From Isoetes taiwanensis (lineage: Eukaryota > Streptophyta > Lycopodiopsida > Isoetales > Isoetaceae), in contig JAJEKV010000097.1 of NCBI GenBank assembly GCA_021234155.1, positions 498,001-562,000 on the forward strand: a DNA stretch of 64,000 nt, written 5' to 3'. A program made the position numbers and the translations under genes. The notes below the pieces were generated by a model. The model did not search any database and was not told the origin of the DNA. It saw only the letters and a program-made list of their open reading frames with translations. Below are positions 1-14,200 of the stretch, piece by piece (position 1 is the stretch's first letter; each line of letters begins with the position of its first letter).

Positions 1-700
1 TCACGTCCGATTACATCCAGGATCACTGATAGGAATCTGTTGTGTCCGGTGTTTTAAGAGCCTTTGACTGGCTTCCCTAATTGCCACTGTTCATCTTCGG
101 CACAAGAGCTTGACCAATGAGCTATGACGCACCAGATAGCAAAGAGCTGACATCGAGGTGCCAAACCTCCTGGATTGATGGTATAAAGACAGAGAAATTT
201 CACATAGGACTTCTTATGTGAATCGAATCAACCGATAAATCTTGACGAGAAATAAAGCCCTGTTCTGCTCCTTATTAGATGAACAGGCAAATCTGATTTT
301 CCATAAGGTTCAGTTCCATTCGCAATCCCCATCAGACCTGCAAGCTCAAATGCTAAAAGCATTTTTGTCCTTCCATGCTAATTTCTACAATTCAGCAACA
401 AACTTCTCATGCATCAACACATTCTCCATCCCTTCCATCTTATTTTGCTAGGGGCATTCTCGTCCTCATGGACATTTTTGTCCCTAATTACGAAACCCTA
501 ACCTTAGAATATGAAAAGTTATAACTACGAATTCTAACATTTCATCTTAACTACAACATAAGGTTTCAATATGGTTCATGGAAGACATGGATTATCTAAG
601 TTCATCACATACCTTTCATTGCGTTATCAAAAGCAGGACGATTATGCTTTTGTCAACCAAATTACATATAAAATGAATTTTGCAAGTGGGTGGAACTCAC
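1..700 (-). other. ATM intron 46 (partial)
   Basis: No exon continuing the ATM frame was found left of 701, so this is intron sequence open at the window edge. The minus strand at about 60-130 has a weak resemblance to a Pol III A box, but no B box or tail could be paired with it. Confidence 0.5.
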
Positions 701-3700
701 CTGAGCTGCCTTTGCAACAACCAGATAATCAATATCAAGCCAATAAACCTGCATAGAAAGGAAGAAATAACAAAGGCTTCAATTTAACACTCCATCCAAG
801 AATTCAAAAGTTCTGTCCAGATGAAAAACATCAATAAAGAAGAAAGGCTGAGCTGATGCTTGGCGGATACTTGGTAAAGGCATGGTTATAAAAAATCGGC
901 CAGAGCATGTCGCATTCAAAAATCCCTCTCAAGCCAGATATGGGACATGAAATAAATGTCTATGCTTTGATTTTTGTTACAAGGAAAATGTTAAATTCTT
1001 AAAGACGCTATAAAAATATTATCCGCTAAATGAAGACCCATAGGCTCATCTTCCACCTTTCATCTATCGTCACATACTGAGCACATGATGCATAACCGAC
1101 TTTCTTCTATGTCAGATGATCATTGCATGTTAAAGCATTTGACATTTTCATATAAAGTTACTTGCACAGCGTGGTGCACAGTGTGATGGGTCTTATCCGA
1201 GATCAACTTCTGCATCAAATGATTGTAGCTACCTTAGGCCATGCCAGTTCAGTTTGTAGGTTTTGAGTCCTCAGCATATCCACATTCTCACTTCCACCAT
1301 TTGATTGGCGTGTCCCGGCTCCCTAAAGTAAGGAAATCAAGACTGCAATTAGCATCAGGCAAAGAGAAACTCAATAACCTTGTAAAATAGATGTTGTCTT
1401 ATGTGCACCTTTAAATTCTCTTGCCTCCGTGAAGGTAGAGCTGGAGGATTCATCTTGTTAAGAACATAAGAGCGTCTAAGACAATTCATTGCTTCCAAGA
1501 ATATTTGGATGGACCGAGTGCTCTTATTAGACTCTGCAAAGACAGTTTTCTCTACCTGTACAAGAAATATGAATGTCATGTGCAAGATCATACTGGCCAA
1601 ATAAATGTAATCAGACTCAAAATGCTGAACACCTGACTGGAGATTGCTTTGAAAATTTGTGTGTCCTTGGAGGATCTGCTTAATAAACAGGCTAGGGTAT
1701 GCGGTAACACAAGTTCCGCTAAACCTACCTTGCTGAGTACAAGCGGTTGGCATAACCTGCAGCTAGTATTTAGTTTAAAACATAAAATAAATAGCTAGAG
1801 AAAGCATTTACCTGAGGATTGAATCTTCTGTACGTTCTACTAAGGTATTCACAAGAGAACAAATCCATGCTTCATATGTTTTGCCACTAGTATCCCAAAG
1901 CAAAGGATCATCGAGGCCTGTTGTCTTTTCTGTTTAACAGAATACAAACTCGAAAATCAAAGCAACTTCACGAATCATGGCATTATTTTACTTTTTCAAA
2001 CTGTAAAACTTCAAGACATTTGCCACAAAATGACCCACTTCTCGATGCAACCATTATCGAGCAAGCTTTTATTTATGCCCACGGCTGAACTTAGCTCTTC
2101 ATTTGATTACGCATAGCCTGGATTAAAAACACAACCATTTTCTTTTTCAAAGATACGGCGTTCCCATCTTTTCTGTCGGATCACCTTCAAGGTCATGGAA
2201 AGACAAGTCCAACTCTAAAATTGGAAAGTGGTCATGAAGCACAGGTATAGAAAATGTATAAGCTTGTGAAGGTCTAGTGTTTTTAGTGCCATACATAACG
2301 TATAAAAAGAATAAAGAAAGGAAAAACAATCCCCTATCCTAAAAACTCTAAAGAGTCAATGGCTGTCATGTAACCTACTTGATGAATCTTCTCTGATCTT
2401 GTTCACCATATCTTCAACCACTCTTAAGTTGATGCCCTTGGCATGTATCTGGACAACCAATACATATAAGCTAGAACCGTAAGAACTGCCAACCTGTCAT
2501 CATACAGTCAATACCTCTAAGTATGCCTTCTCTTGAGCATCCAGCAAGTTAAATACACGATATCCCTTCTCAGTGGAAAGCACGCCCTGACAAAAGATAA
2601 AAGAAAATGGCAGAAGCTAAAATGTTAAGCCAAGGAAACAATGACAAAGCTACACAACAAATAGTCATCTCTGTGCAAGAATATACCTTGATGCTTCTTG
2701 ATGCTAACTCAATAATAGAAACAGAATTATCCAGAAGAAAACCATTAAGCTGAAGCAATATAGCTTTCACAACATCATCAGAAAGCCCTCCTTCGATATT
2801 ATCCACTGAATGGCCAAAATATGCTGTAAGAAGCCCACTGATTTTAGATTCTCCAGGCAGGTGGAAAACTACTTCATCAGCATTTGCAATGCCCACCTGG
2901 TGACAAGAGGAACTTACTTATTTTGTATACAAACAGGTTAACAATGTTAAACTTGCACGTTGGATTCAATGCAGCTGCAATAAGAAAGGCAAAGATTGTC
3001 GCAAACACAAATGGGACTTGGCTCAGTACATAAAAGGGCAAGAGGCTAAAAATTATCATAAATCTAAGGAGGATGTACCAGATGTGTCCCAATTTCAAAC
3101 CAGTGCTCAGGTTTCTCAGGCCTCTATTGAAGAATTGGAAAGCCATTTCTTAAATGTTGCTATTACTCATTCACAGAAAGACTCAGCACAGAAAGACTCA
3201 GATCAGTGGCTCGGGAGCAACAAAACATTTGGCAGGTCAGTCAACTGTCTTTAAGGATCTGAAGTCTCATGATTCAACTGTGGTTAGAATGGCAGATGGG
3301 AATCTTGCCAAATCCAAAGGAAAAGGTGCTGTTCAGTTTCAGACAGATTATTGCACAACTTTCAGAATTGAGGACATCATTTTGGTTCCTTGGACTTGCC
3401 TACAATGATGACATGCACCGCATTTTAGATTGACCCTTCTAACATTAGGCAGGCCTTCTGTAATTCCTAAATGAGAAGCATTCCTAATGCGTTTCCTCCA
3501 ACATGGCCAAATCTAACATGCCGCAAAGGCAAAACCTATATATCCACCAGATGAGTTTGCCCTTCATTCAAGAGCTGATAAGTTGGCACAATCTCAATAT
3601 AATACAGGGTCAGTTTCAACTACATGAAAATGCTAATAAGACATTTTAAGGTGACAGAAAAATTCTTTGGCACTTACTGTTGCAAGTAATTCTCCCGTGA

Positions 3701-6700
3701 GGTCCCTCATATCATAATCGTCTTGTTCATCACAGAATTTGACCAGTTTCCAAACAGCTTCACCAACTTTCGCACTGTTCTGCCAACCATCTCTCACATC
3801 TCCATCCTTATAGGAAAGCATGTCAGATTTTCTGTTCCTCAATTGGTCACAGATTCTTTGGAGGCTGTAGCAGATAAAAGAAAATCAGTTTAACTTAAAA
3901 AAGTTATTAGTGTGATGATTAGTACCATGGGACTACTTAGCGCAGATTGAACTCGAAAACAAAAAAACTTAATGCCGACTAAGGGATGCTAGTGGATTAG
4001 AGCAGGGCAAGGAAGGAAAATATCTTATTAGAGCAGGGCAAGGAAGGAAAATATCTTACAAAGTTGGGAGTTTATGGTTTAAAGAATCACTAAAGACCCT
4101 CAGGGTCAATGAGATGAAAAATAATGTTAAGAGTAAGGCAACAGGCAGGGCATGCTGATACTTCAACAATTTTTGCTTTGAATTTTCAAGTTAACAAGGG
4201 AATATCACAGACCTAAATGAATCATCATAGATATCGGGTCTTTAGACATCTATTTTTTTCTTTGACCTTGGATCCTGGCAACATTTCCTAACATTGAATT
4301 CATGTAATTATTGTCAATCAGCAGAAAGGAAGAATAGCACCACCTTCTTAGGCGCAACTGAGGAGGCAATTGTGGTGCTCGTTGTACAAACTGCAATTCA
4401 GCACTTAGGTTACAAACATAAGCTAAAACCACTTTCACATAAATGGTAAAGAAGATATTTTCAATGCGCAGCCTGCAAGACCTGCACAAATTCATCTTCA
4501 AGTGTCCTTCCAGAGCACAGTTCTACTTGCAATTTCTTCATGGGCTCAAATGGTTGATACTCAGGAAATGGATCAAGATTCTGGAGTGTCAACAATGCAG
4601 AATAAGAGCAAGATCCAAAACAGTAACAGTATGTTGTTTAATACCTGTATGTAAGGATGAAGTGATGGATGGGCTCCAACTGTGATGCTATGAAGCAAAG
4701 ACAAGACTGCTGAAGATGGTCTCTTCATGTGCCGCTGTTGAGATTTCCTAATCTTGCCTGCTATAGGACGATCCACAACACTTGACATCCCACAATCAGA
4801 ATCACAAGCTTCATCAATGCAGCATGACACAAGCCTGGACACAATAGACTACAGAAGTGGCCAAGTTAATAGAAATTGGAGACCAAAGCATATAAAATGT
4901 CTCTCACCTGAAGCTGATTCCCAAGTACCCAAACAAATGTTCCAGAAGAATATTGCTCAAGCTTTCTCATCAGGTCACTTAGCAAAGAGCAGCACAGATC
5001 TTGGAGTTCTGGCACTTCAATTGATTGCAGAACAATGTGAATAAAATACCTGCAAGTCCAGGACCATCATCAAATTCTTGTTCTAGCAATTTCAAAGACT
5101 TGTCTGTCAATTTCTTCGTAAACGTCATTGGTTCAGAAGATCCTAAATGTCATGGGTTACTTTATCCAAAACCCTCATTCGAAATTGCCAGTCTACCTCA
5201 TCCTTCACCTTCATCCAAAGTTAAGTGAAATATCGTCATATCTGCATAATGTGCAAGCTGTTGAAGTCATTGTACTCATTCCTGGACAAACTGTCACTCA
5301 ACAACTGTGAAAACTACACCAATTGGATGGAAAGAGCTCTTTGACTGCAGATGTCCTGTTCAAGGTCTATTATCCAAATTCTCATCCTTTCATGGCGATG
5401 GGTACCTTGTACGACTCTATGTTTGTCCTTTTATGCTTATGTCAGTTAAATCCAATGTACTCAATAATGCAAATGATCAAAAGAGAAAAGAGACATGGTG
5501 AAAAGCATAAACGGAGTTGACTTTACCTGGAAGTACTTGGTACAATTGCTCTCTTATGAACAACAGTAAGTATAGCTCCCAACCTTGAAAGACAATGGTG
5601 CCGGTGGCGCGGATGACATGCTGCATCAATTTGATGATGCATTTGAAGTAGCAGCTGCATGCCAGAAGCCTATTAGAAGTCCACTATATTTTGAGCAAGT
5701 GTGTAAGAAAGAATGATGAAACTAAGATGGGTAAACGTGATATATTACTAATGCAATGGTATTAATCACAATAAAAAACAAGCATAGTTAATAAAATAGG
5801 CAAGGCCCAGAATTTAAACCACGTCTTGTTAAAATTTCCTTGTACAGACATCTCTTGAATTATTCACGTCCAGCTGTTTATAGATTACATTGTCTTATTT
5901 CTCTCATAGACTGGTCGCCTTTCTAGAAGAATCATTCTGATTGCCATACTGGCAGGATAGTTAGTGATGAAAGGCGGCACCAATACTGCACAACAATTCT
6001 TGTATGCACTGGTCTTATACAGTAGGTTTGGTATGCCATAATGCATTTCATTTCATTTTATCTCATCCCACCTGGAAAATACGGTCTGCCCTGAACACCT
6101 GCATCTTATCAATCACTCCTCCATCTTCGCTCAGTTGATCACTGCAGAAAAAAAGTGCAATTCATGGTTTTAATATCCCTCCTCCATGAAAATGTCCCCA
6201 AGAGCAATCATCTCTTACACTTCAAGAAACCCATCCACTACAGTCCGCACCGATGTAATCACAGCATCTTTAGGAAAAAAAGGTTTCTCTGGCATGTCAT
6301 CTCCACTGCAAAGCTGGAATAGCCCGCCAACTATGGAAACCTGGTAGAAAAATGATGAAATCATAACATCCAATAAGGAAAATGCAATCGTACTGCTATC
6401 TATCGAGACAGAAGTGCAGTTAGTGTGATGCATACCATAGGAAAGTACCAGATTATAGAACTTATATGATGCATATCATACGCAAGTATCAGACCATAAA
6501 AATTTTATGAAGGATAACAAATATAAAAATTTTAAGAAAAATTATGGATACTATCTCAGCCATTTCAAAGTCTTGTCCAAAGGTCCTCAAACATAACACT
6601 ATAATATGACTTTTCCTAAAGACGCAATGTCAAGCAAGTCTTTCGTGCCAAGTACAGAAGGATTTCTATACTGGACAGCAAAAAAATACGTACCATATGC

Positions 6701-8260
6701 CTTTCAATAAGGCTATCTCGTTCATCTTCTGACATTCCCGTGCAAGATAGCATAGACCCTTGTAAAACAGTGGATGCTTTGTCCTGATCACGTGGACATC
6801 CGCAACAGTGAAGGGGGAGTAATGCGGAAAAGATGCTTGTAAAGTTTTCCCGGAGAAGAGAAGAAACTGATTTTGAGGTAGCCTGTAGCGGTGAAGATAG
6901 AAATTATCTTAATCGTTACCTAAGCGTAGAATTACAGCATTACTTACTCGAGCTAACCACTGGAGCTCATCGTCACGAGTATTAAGTAACAGATTTGGTA
7001 TGAGGAAAGGAGTGCAGCTTGTAAGGAATTCTTTTGAGTCTAATTTGCCTGCAATTATATCTCGTATCTGTAAAAGAAAAAAGTCAACGATGTGCAGATA
7101 ACAGCTTACGATATCCTATGAACAAAGAAACTGCACTAATTGGTCATTTTAGAGTCAACCTCAACAAGGGCAGGTAAAGGCATTGCAGCTGTGACCCATC
7201 GACTCAAGACTCCAGCAAGGAGCTGCTCCAAGTACTACAAAAACCACAATAAACTCATCAACAATTTCATTTCCTCAATGGTGGTGTTAATTCAGAAATA
7301 CATACTTTCCCCCTAGTGGCATATCCAAGATGTTTAGCAAGCATATCTAAAACAGCAGCAACCAAGCACCTGCAGAAGACATCAGAAAAGATGCTCAGCG
7401 CAGGTATGATCCCCTGCCCAATAGAAGCTGCTAAACAAGAAAAGCAAAAACCAGTTATTGCCTCCAGAGGGCCAATGCCATTAGATCGATGATGCATTGC
7501 AACTAAATACTTGAGAAAGTATAATATGTTTGCTGGGAGAGTCTGATATGTTTGCCAGGGGTAAATGAGGTCCCCTTAAAGATATGCATAAGAAAATAGG
7601 AGATTTGAATTCGGCTGGACCTATTGATGCCACGGTTTTCCAAGAAAGGTCATCCAAACAAGTCCAAACATAATCTTTTTAACCACAAGAGGACCCATTC
7701 TTTCAAATCTATATTCCGTCAAATCTACAATTAAAATCAAGAAAAATTTTTATCAAAGGAATTGTTTATATAATAAGTAAGGGCCAGAAATGTCATATTT
7801 GCAGCTTCCCTTTCCAACTTTGTAATTACTTTCTTATTTTCCATGGGCCTTTATGAGTCTTGAGATCGTATATAGATGTCAATAACTCTTATCCCCTTGT
7901 GAAAACAATCAACTGTAATCTTATTTAATCTAACTGTCAACATCAGTAATTTATTGCATTAAGTACTTCCACATTCTAACCTCTGGCCAGGGTACAATGC
8001 GGCAGCAGCACAAATCATAAATACTGCCTGCATACCATAACCATTTTAGGTCCGACTAACACAAACAGAAGTTGTAAACAATGGCAAGGGGCATGTTGCA
8101 TACTTCTGACTCTGCATATTCACTTGAGATCGCGACTTGGCCAAGTGTTATCAAAGCAGTATCTGCAAATGTACCTTGCGCGGCACCTGGCTGACACACT
8201 TCCGCAGCAGATATAGTTTTCAACTTTGTTGCCATCGGCAATTTGGTTCCCACATTGGAA
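701..8260 (-). other. ATM: ATM exons 25-46
   Basis: Exons: 8104-8260, 7981-8027, 7306-7369, 7160-7234, 6948-7067, 6694-6882, 6219-6340, 6072-6141, 5527-5654, 4908-5049, 4645-4848, 4482-4580, 4344-4390, 3678-3864, 2687-2896, 2515-2586, 2379-2448, 1812-1929, 1633-1756, 1409-1555, 1233-1322, 701-748, encoding residues 1053-1896. Exon 37 could alternatively end at 4341 (one extra codon). Exon 41 must use the donor A|GTAGGT. Exon 46 ends in phase 0 and the next exon is beyond the left edge. Confidence 0.85.
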
Positions 8261-11200
8261 CTGCAATAAGAAACAAAGAGTCAATTTGTGAAACAACCAT
8301 GTTAGTAGCTCAAAAAATATCATCTTTCTTTCTTTCTTCGATTTTTCTTCCTATAGATATCCATTTCTTTCTTTCTTTCTTCCTATAGATATCCATTTCC
8401 CCATGGACTTTCCCAAAAGGTAGAACGCGAATTGCAAAGGAGGACCTAAGTCTTCCTCAATAACTGGTAGCTCACAAGTACCACTTCCAAGAAAATAAGA
8501 ATTAGCAACTCAAACATAAGAGGACCTTCCAGAGGGGGCGGCCTGATAGAAAAATAAAAGGTGTGAAATGATGAAATCAGGACTGCGGCCACAACACCAC
8601 ATCAGGCATCTTCACCATATTGAACATTTTCTAGCAGATTTCTTAATACGATTCTGGGAATAGATTTTTTTTCCTAATTGAGAGAAGGCATGCTTAACTT
8701 GATGTACAGTAACAAATCTGCTAAATTTTGGCAGAAGATCCTTGCTAAAAAATCTGATTTGCCTCTCAAAGACCCAAAAGTGTGGACCACTTATGCTTGC
8801 ACACTTCTTGATGTGGAACAAGCAGATTTGCTGGACCTTCGATTGCAGCCCCGGCCTCAATCCGCCTCTCTTTTCTCTACTTCACTTATCCGAGAAGCTA
8901 TGATCAAAATGAACACTGGAAAAGCAAAAGATTGTGAGGACCTGCAGGCTGAATTTCTGGTACATGGAATGGATACCCTTGCGCCCATTGTGGCAGACTT
9001 ATTTAATGAGATAATCTGCTCAGGCTTTCCGAAAGCATGGACCATTAATATCATCAAGCCAATTTTTAAGGCTGGTGATCCAATGAATCCAAACAATTAC
9101 CATCTCATCATGATTGGACATGTCATGGCAAGGTTATATGGAAGTGCATTAGACATGATTATCAGTGAACACGCGGAGAAATCTCCTTAGAGCAAAAGGT
9201 CAGGGTGGTTTCAGGAGAAATTTCTCAACAATAGACCATATATTTACATTGAGGTCTATCATTGAGGAAGCTAAAGCCATGGGAAAAAAATATACTGCTG
9301 CTTTGTGGATTTCCGCAATGCCTTTAATACGATCCCCCAGAACCATCTATTCCATAGACTCATGAAATTGGGATTGTCACAACAAGTCATATGGACTGTT
9401 TTGACGCTTTATGAAAATGTCTTCGGAAAAATCAAAGTGCCCGGAGGCTGGTCGGATGAAATCAGCAGCACAATAGGGGTTAAACAGGGCTGCACCTTAT
9501 CCCCTACCCTATTTGGTTTATATATTGATGAGCTGGAAAGCTTTGTAGCAGTGCTTGGAGGGGACGGGTCTGCTTTAGCTGAGGAGTGCATATCCATCCT
9601 TCTATATGCGGACGATGTGGTACTTATGTCCTCCTCCCCTGAACGCCTTCAACATCATTTACTGGCACTTGAAAAATTTTGCATGCAAAGAGAGCTCAAG
9701 GTGAACCTGGACAAAACCAAGTAATGGTTTTCAACACGTCACGAGCTTGCATGCATCGCAATCCCTTCTTTTTTATGGATCAACAAGTACAAGTGGTCTC
9801 TCATTATACTTACTTGGGGGGTACAATTTAAAGGTCCATCTTCAGCATGAAAGATGCAGCACATGCAAGACTCACAAAAGGATATGCCTCGCTTGCAATG
9901 TTAGAAAAAAGATGTTTCCAAGCAGATTTTCAAGAGGTCCCAGCAAAATTCCACCTTTTCGATACCTTAGTTAGACCAGCTGCTTTATACGGAGCCTTGA
10001 TGTGGGGGATGGATATGACAGCTAAAGAATGGGCTCAAATAGAGAGGCTGCAAATCTATTTTCTGTCCAAAATGATTATGCGCAAAGTCTCGGTACCGCA
10101 TCCTATCATGTTAGCAGAATTTTCAGCTACTCCTCTGCAGCTGGATGCAGCATTCCAGTTAGTGTCCTTTTTGCATAAGGTGCAGCAGCTTGGGTCGTCG
10201 CCGCAAGGTCAAAGCAGGCTTCCATGGATTGCACTCAAGTCTTCAAAAAGGTTGGCTGAAAAGGGAGTCCAACAATGTTGGTACGCAAAGGCATCGCAAT
10301 GGGCTGCCTCTTTGGGATTTGGTTTGCAAAATCTGGCTCCTTTCCAATATAACATGCTTGCAGCCAATACTGTTGTAAATCCTAAAGCTAAAAAGAGACT
10401 TCAAAAAGATAAGAATCAGCTCATCCGGCACGATCTGGAACTTTTATACATATCAAGGACATGGGTAACTCCAAGTGATCTTCCCACCAAAATGCAATTC
10501 TACAAAGATGGTTTCATTGAGCGGCCAGGATATTTTAATATTCACCTCGCACATAAAGTGAGAGATGCTATTGGTCAGCTCAGGGTCTCATCAGCATGAG
10601 ATTGAGGCTGGCCGGGCGACTAGACCTAAAGTCGAGCGGACAAAGAGGGTTTGCAGATTGTGCCATTTGAATGCAATTGAGTCTGAGGAACACTTCATCT
10701 TTACATGTCCAGTCTATTATGAGATACGGGGTAGGTTTCATTGCTTGTTTCGCGAACCTACCTCCCTCTCAAACTCATCAGATATGAAGACCAGAAATGT
10801 ATAGCTCTTTTCCTCCACCAAATGACTGTTCATAGAGGAAATCTGTTGAAGGAGCAGGCTGGTGGGAGAGATAGACAAGGAAGTGACCTTACACGAAGGC
10901 AGATCACTCTCTTTCTCATTGGAGGGAATAATGATAATAAACGGAAGTCAGGTCCCCTTCCTGGACCTCCTAATCTGGTCCCAAGAGGGGTATCCATGAA
11001 AGTGTCAAGAAGAAGACAACGGGCTGTAAAGGACAAACATAAGCAGTCCTTTGAAAGAGAAAACAAGTCTGACATCACTTCGTACTTTGAGCCAGTGGCC
11101 AAGAAGACAAAAGCTTCATGATTTCATCGTTTAGTTTTCTTTTTTTCATTTTTATGTAACATCTCTAGGAGGCTGCAAAATGCGCCCCTAGATGCACATG

Positions 11201-14200
11201 ATTGCTGTATAAATGGTCTCATAGACCCAAGCGGTCTTTCGTAGAAGTTACTATAATCTTTCTTTCTTCTTCCTTTCTCCTAAGCATTTAAAACACTCAC
11301 CAAATATCCTGCAACAAATCTTCATGTCCATTCCACGTGTCAAACAGCAAAGGAACTTTGCAGGCAACTCCAAGTCTAACCCGGAATTCAGGATCATGAA
11401 GCAGGGAAAGAAGTTTTTCAGTCAGAACCTGTACACACATACAAATCCTACTCAAACATCCATCACACCCGTATCCCATAAAAAACAATCCACAAAACCG
11501 AACAAAACTGTACCCACCTGTGCAGCTCCAGGATCCACAACAATGAACTTAGATATTGCATCAGCAAGTTTTATGCGCGTATGCCATATGGAAAGTCCCA
11601 TATTAGCCATCCTTTCAATAAGTTTTACAAGATCATCGTAGCCCTAGCCACACCAACAACAATGCTGTCATTAAGAATGCATGCACATTCTTCTAGTTAT
11701 TTGTGAACTTTTTATCACTGTATAATTAAGAAATTAAGAAGAAGAGACAAAACATGGAGCAACACATGGAAAAATCATAATTGTTGCAATGCTTCAGATG
11801 GTAGCTACCTGCAGGGTAGATTTGCAACCATTTACTTTTGATATGCTAGAAAGTAAGGTAGATATTGCATCAAGTACTTGACTGTAAGAAGCCTCAGGAT
11901 TCAGGCAGTCTTCTGAAATCTGGACAACCAGCTCTACCTGTTGCAACAAACTAGCACATATTACAAAACCATGTTTTCCCTCCATTACAAAAAACAGGTA
12001 ACTTACAATCTTAGGCAAGTGATGCAGTGTAGAATCACATATTGCATTACATGCACCAAGAACTAGCTCATTGTGAACCTGCAGATACTTGTTTCAATAT
12101 TGCGATTGTGGCACCAAAAACTTACCAGATTGCAGTACCTCTTTGTCATGATTACCAAGTAGTAGACTGCTTAACACATTGAAAGTAGCCTCTGGCAGGC
12201 ATTTCGCCATCACAACCACCATAGATACACAAGAAACTTTCCAGCTGTCGTTTTTTGTGCTAGTGGCAGCCAAGAAGCTGTCAAAGCTTTCCGCTGCAGC
12301 ACTGACATGAATTGACAAAGACTCCACTTCAGCATCAAGATCGACATCTATCAGGGAGATAGACTCATTTATATTTCTAGAACTAGGAGTTGCAAGCAAA
12401 CAGTTGGAATTTTGATGCAGTTCTCGAGCAACTCCAGGTGAGCTTATCAGATTGCTGAGAGTATACAGTAGACTCTCTAAGATTGAAGCCTTGGTAGTAG
12501 AAGCCTTGCTCTCTTCTGTAATTAAAATACAGTTGCATGGAGTTGCCACAAACTCAGACATCAGTGAGATGGATGGAGGAATCTGTGATAATGTGCTACT
12601 AACAGACATTTGATTATCATCGTTGTCAAAGCTTTGAAGCACATTCTCAAAATTTGATTTGCAATGCTGGAGTGCCAGAGCTAAATTCTGCCAAACTACA
12701 CCCCCTTCAGACCAATCAGATAATGGAGCCGTCCTATACATGAAGCAATCAGAATTTTTCAGTCAAAATGAGGGAAAACAAAAAATAAAGTACTCAGATG
12801 AATGCAGACGTGGAAAACAAGAAAAACGTGAAAAGACACGACCAAAATGGCTAGAGACTCATTAGGGAAACTCTAAATGCGATCTACAATTACGCTAATT
12901 AAACTATCTAATTAGCACGACTGTGCCACAAGAGGGAGGGAGATTGAATTTACTCACATCTACCAGAAACCACATGGATCTATGATACCAATGGATTCGC
13001 GTACAAGTGATAAATATGCAGTTGCCTACTACATAACAGACCAATACTATGCATTCTAAACCTGTATCAAATACCAGAAAATAAAGCTCACTAGAAACTT
13101 CTCTGCAGGATAACAAACCTATTTTGGACCAAGCCATTTACTCCACAAATGCAATGTGATATAACTACGGCAAGGTAGAGTATCCTGGGTAACAGCTGCT
13201 CTTGTGATCCATGCATGAGCTTGCTAACAGATGCAATGAGACAATCAGCCAAAGCTCGAAGCAGGATGTCACTATCTGCCGCAACAGAGTTATTCAATCT
13301 CAGGGGTACCTAGAAAAACTGACGTATTAATATCGTTTATTAACGCCACTGACACTGCGAGAAATATAAATTAAAATATTGCAGACAAAAATGCTCATAA
13401 CCTCTTATCAGCCACCATGCAGACAAATCCCCCATTATCAACCGAGGAAACACATGTTCCAAAAATACCATGTTATCGGCCAGGGCAAGGGCTTGGGTGG
13501 GACCCCACAGCAAGGTGCTTCCATGGCTTGCTTTCAAGTCTTCAAAAGGGATGATTGAGAAAGGCGTCAAAGAATGCTAGCTTGCAAAGGCATCTCAGTG
13601 GGTTGCCCTCATGGGAATCTATTCAGAAAAGTTGCCACCTTACAACCATAATCTAGATACAACCAAGAGTACACTTAACCCAGGCACTAAAAGTTGGTTC
13701 TAAAAAGACATGAACCAGCCGATCTCACATGATCTGAGAGACTTGTATATATGACAGACATGGTTGACCCTGAGAGATCTGAAAAGAACAATTTCTTGAG
13801 ATGAATGAAGATGGCTTCACAAGATTTAAGTAGCTGCAATTGGTCAGTTCCAAGTCCCATCCTATCAGCTTGAGATTCGTCACATGCCCAGGATATAAGA
13901 AAATACGAGTAGGTTTCATTGCTTAATCCACCATCATGCTCCTATTTCTTCTATCAGTGCTTTTTTTTTTTTTTGGGGTCAGTTTTTATATTACATGCAA
14001 GAAATTACATGATAATATACAAAAAAGCCAGACAGGAACTGGCAAACATCGGGCCAAGCCCGATTATCAGTGCATTTCTGCTCCTTGAATCTGATAAGTT
14101 TTGGGAGAGTGAAAGAGAAATGACCCTACACAGAGGCAGTTTACTTTCTTCTGCACTGAAGGTGATAACAGCAGTAAGCAGAGCTCATGTCCGCTGCCTG

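Noticed and set aside
60-240. Possible tRNA or SINE head on the minus strand (A-box-like TAGCTCATTGGTCAAGC)
   Set aside because: No matching B box at the right distance, no cloverleaf, no tail or TSD.
9847-10599. Independent host gene
   Set aside because: It is collinear with LINE-B ORF2 downstream of the RT core and belongs to LINE-A.
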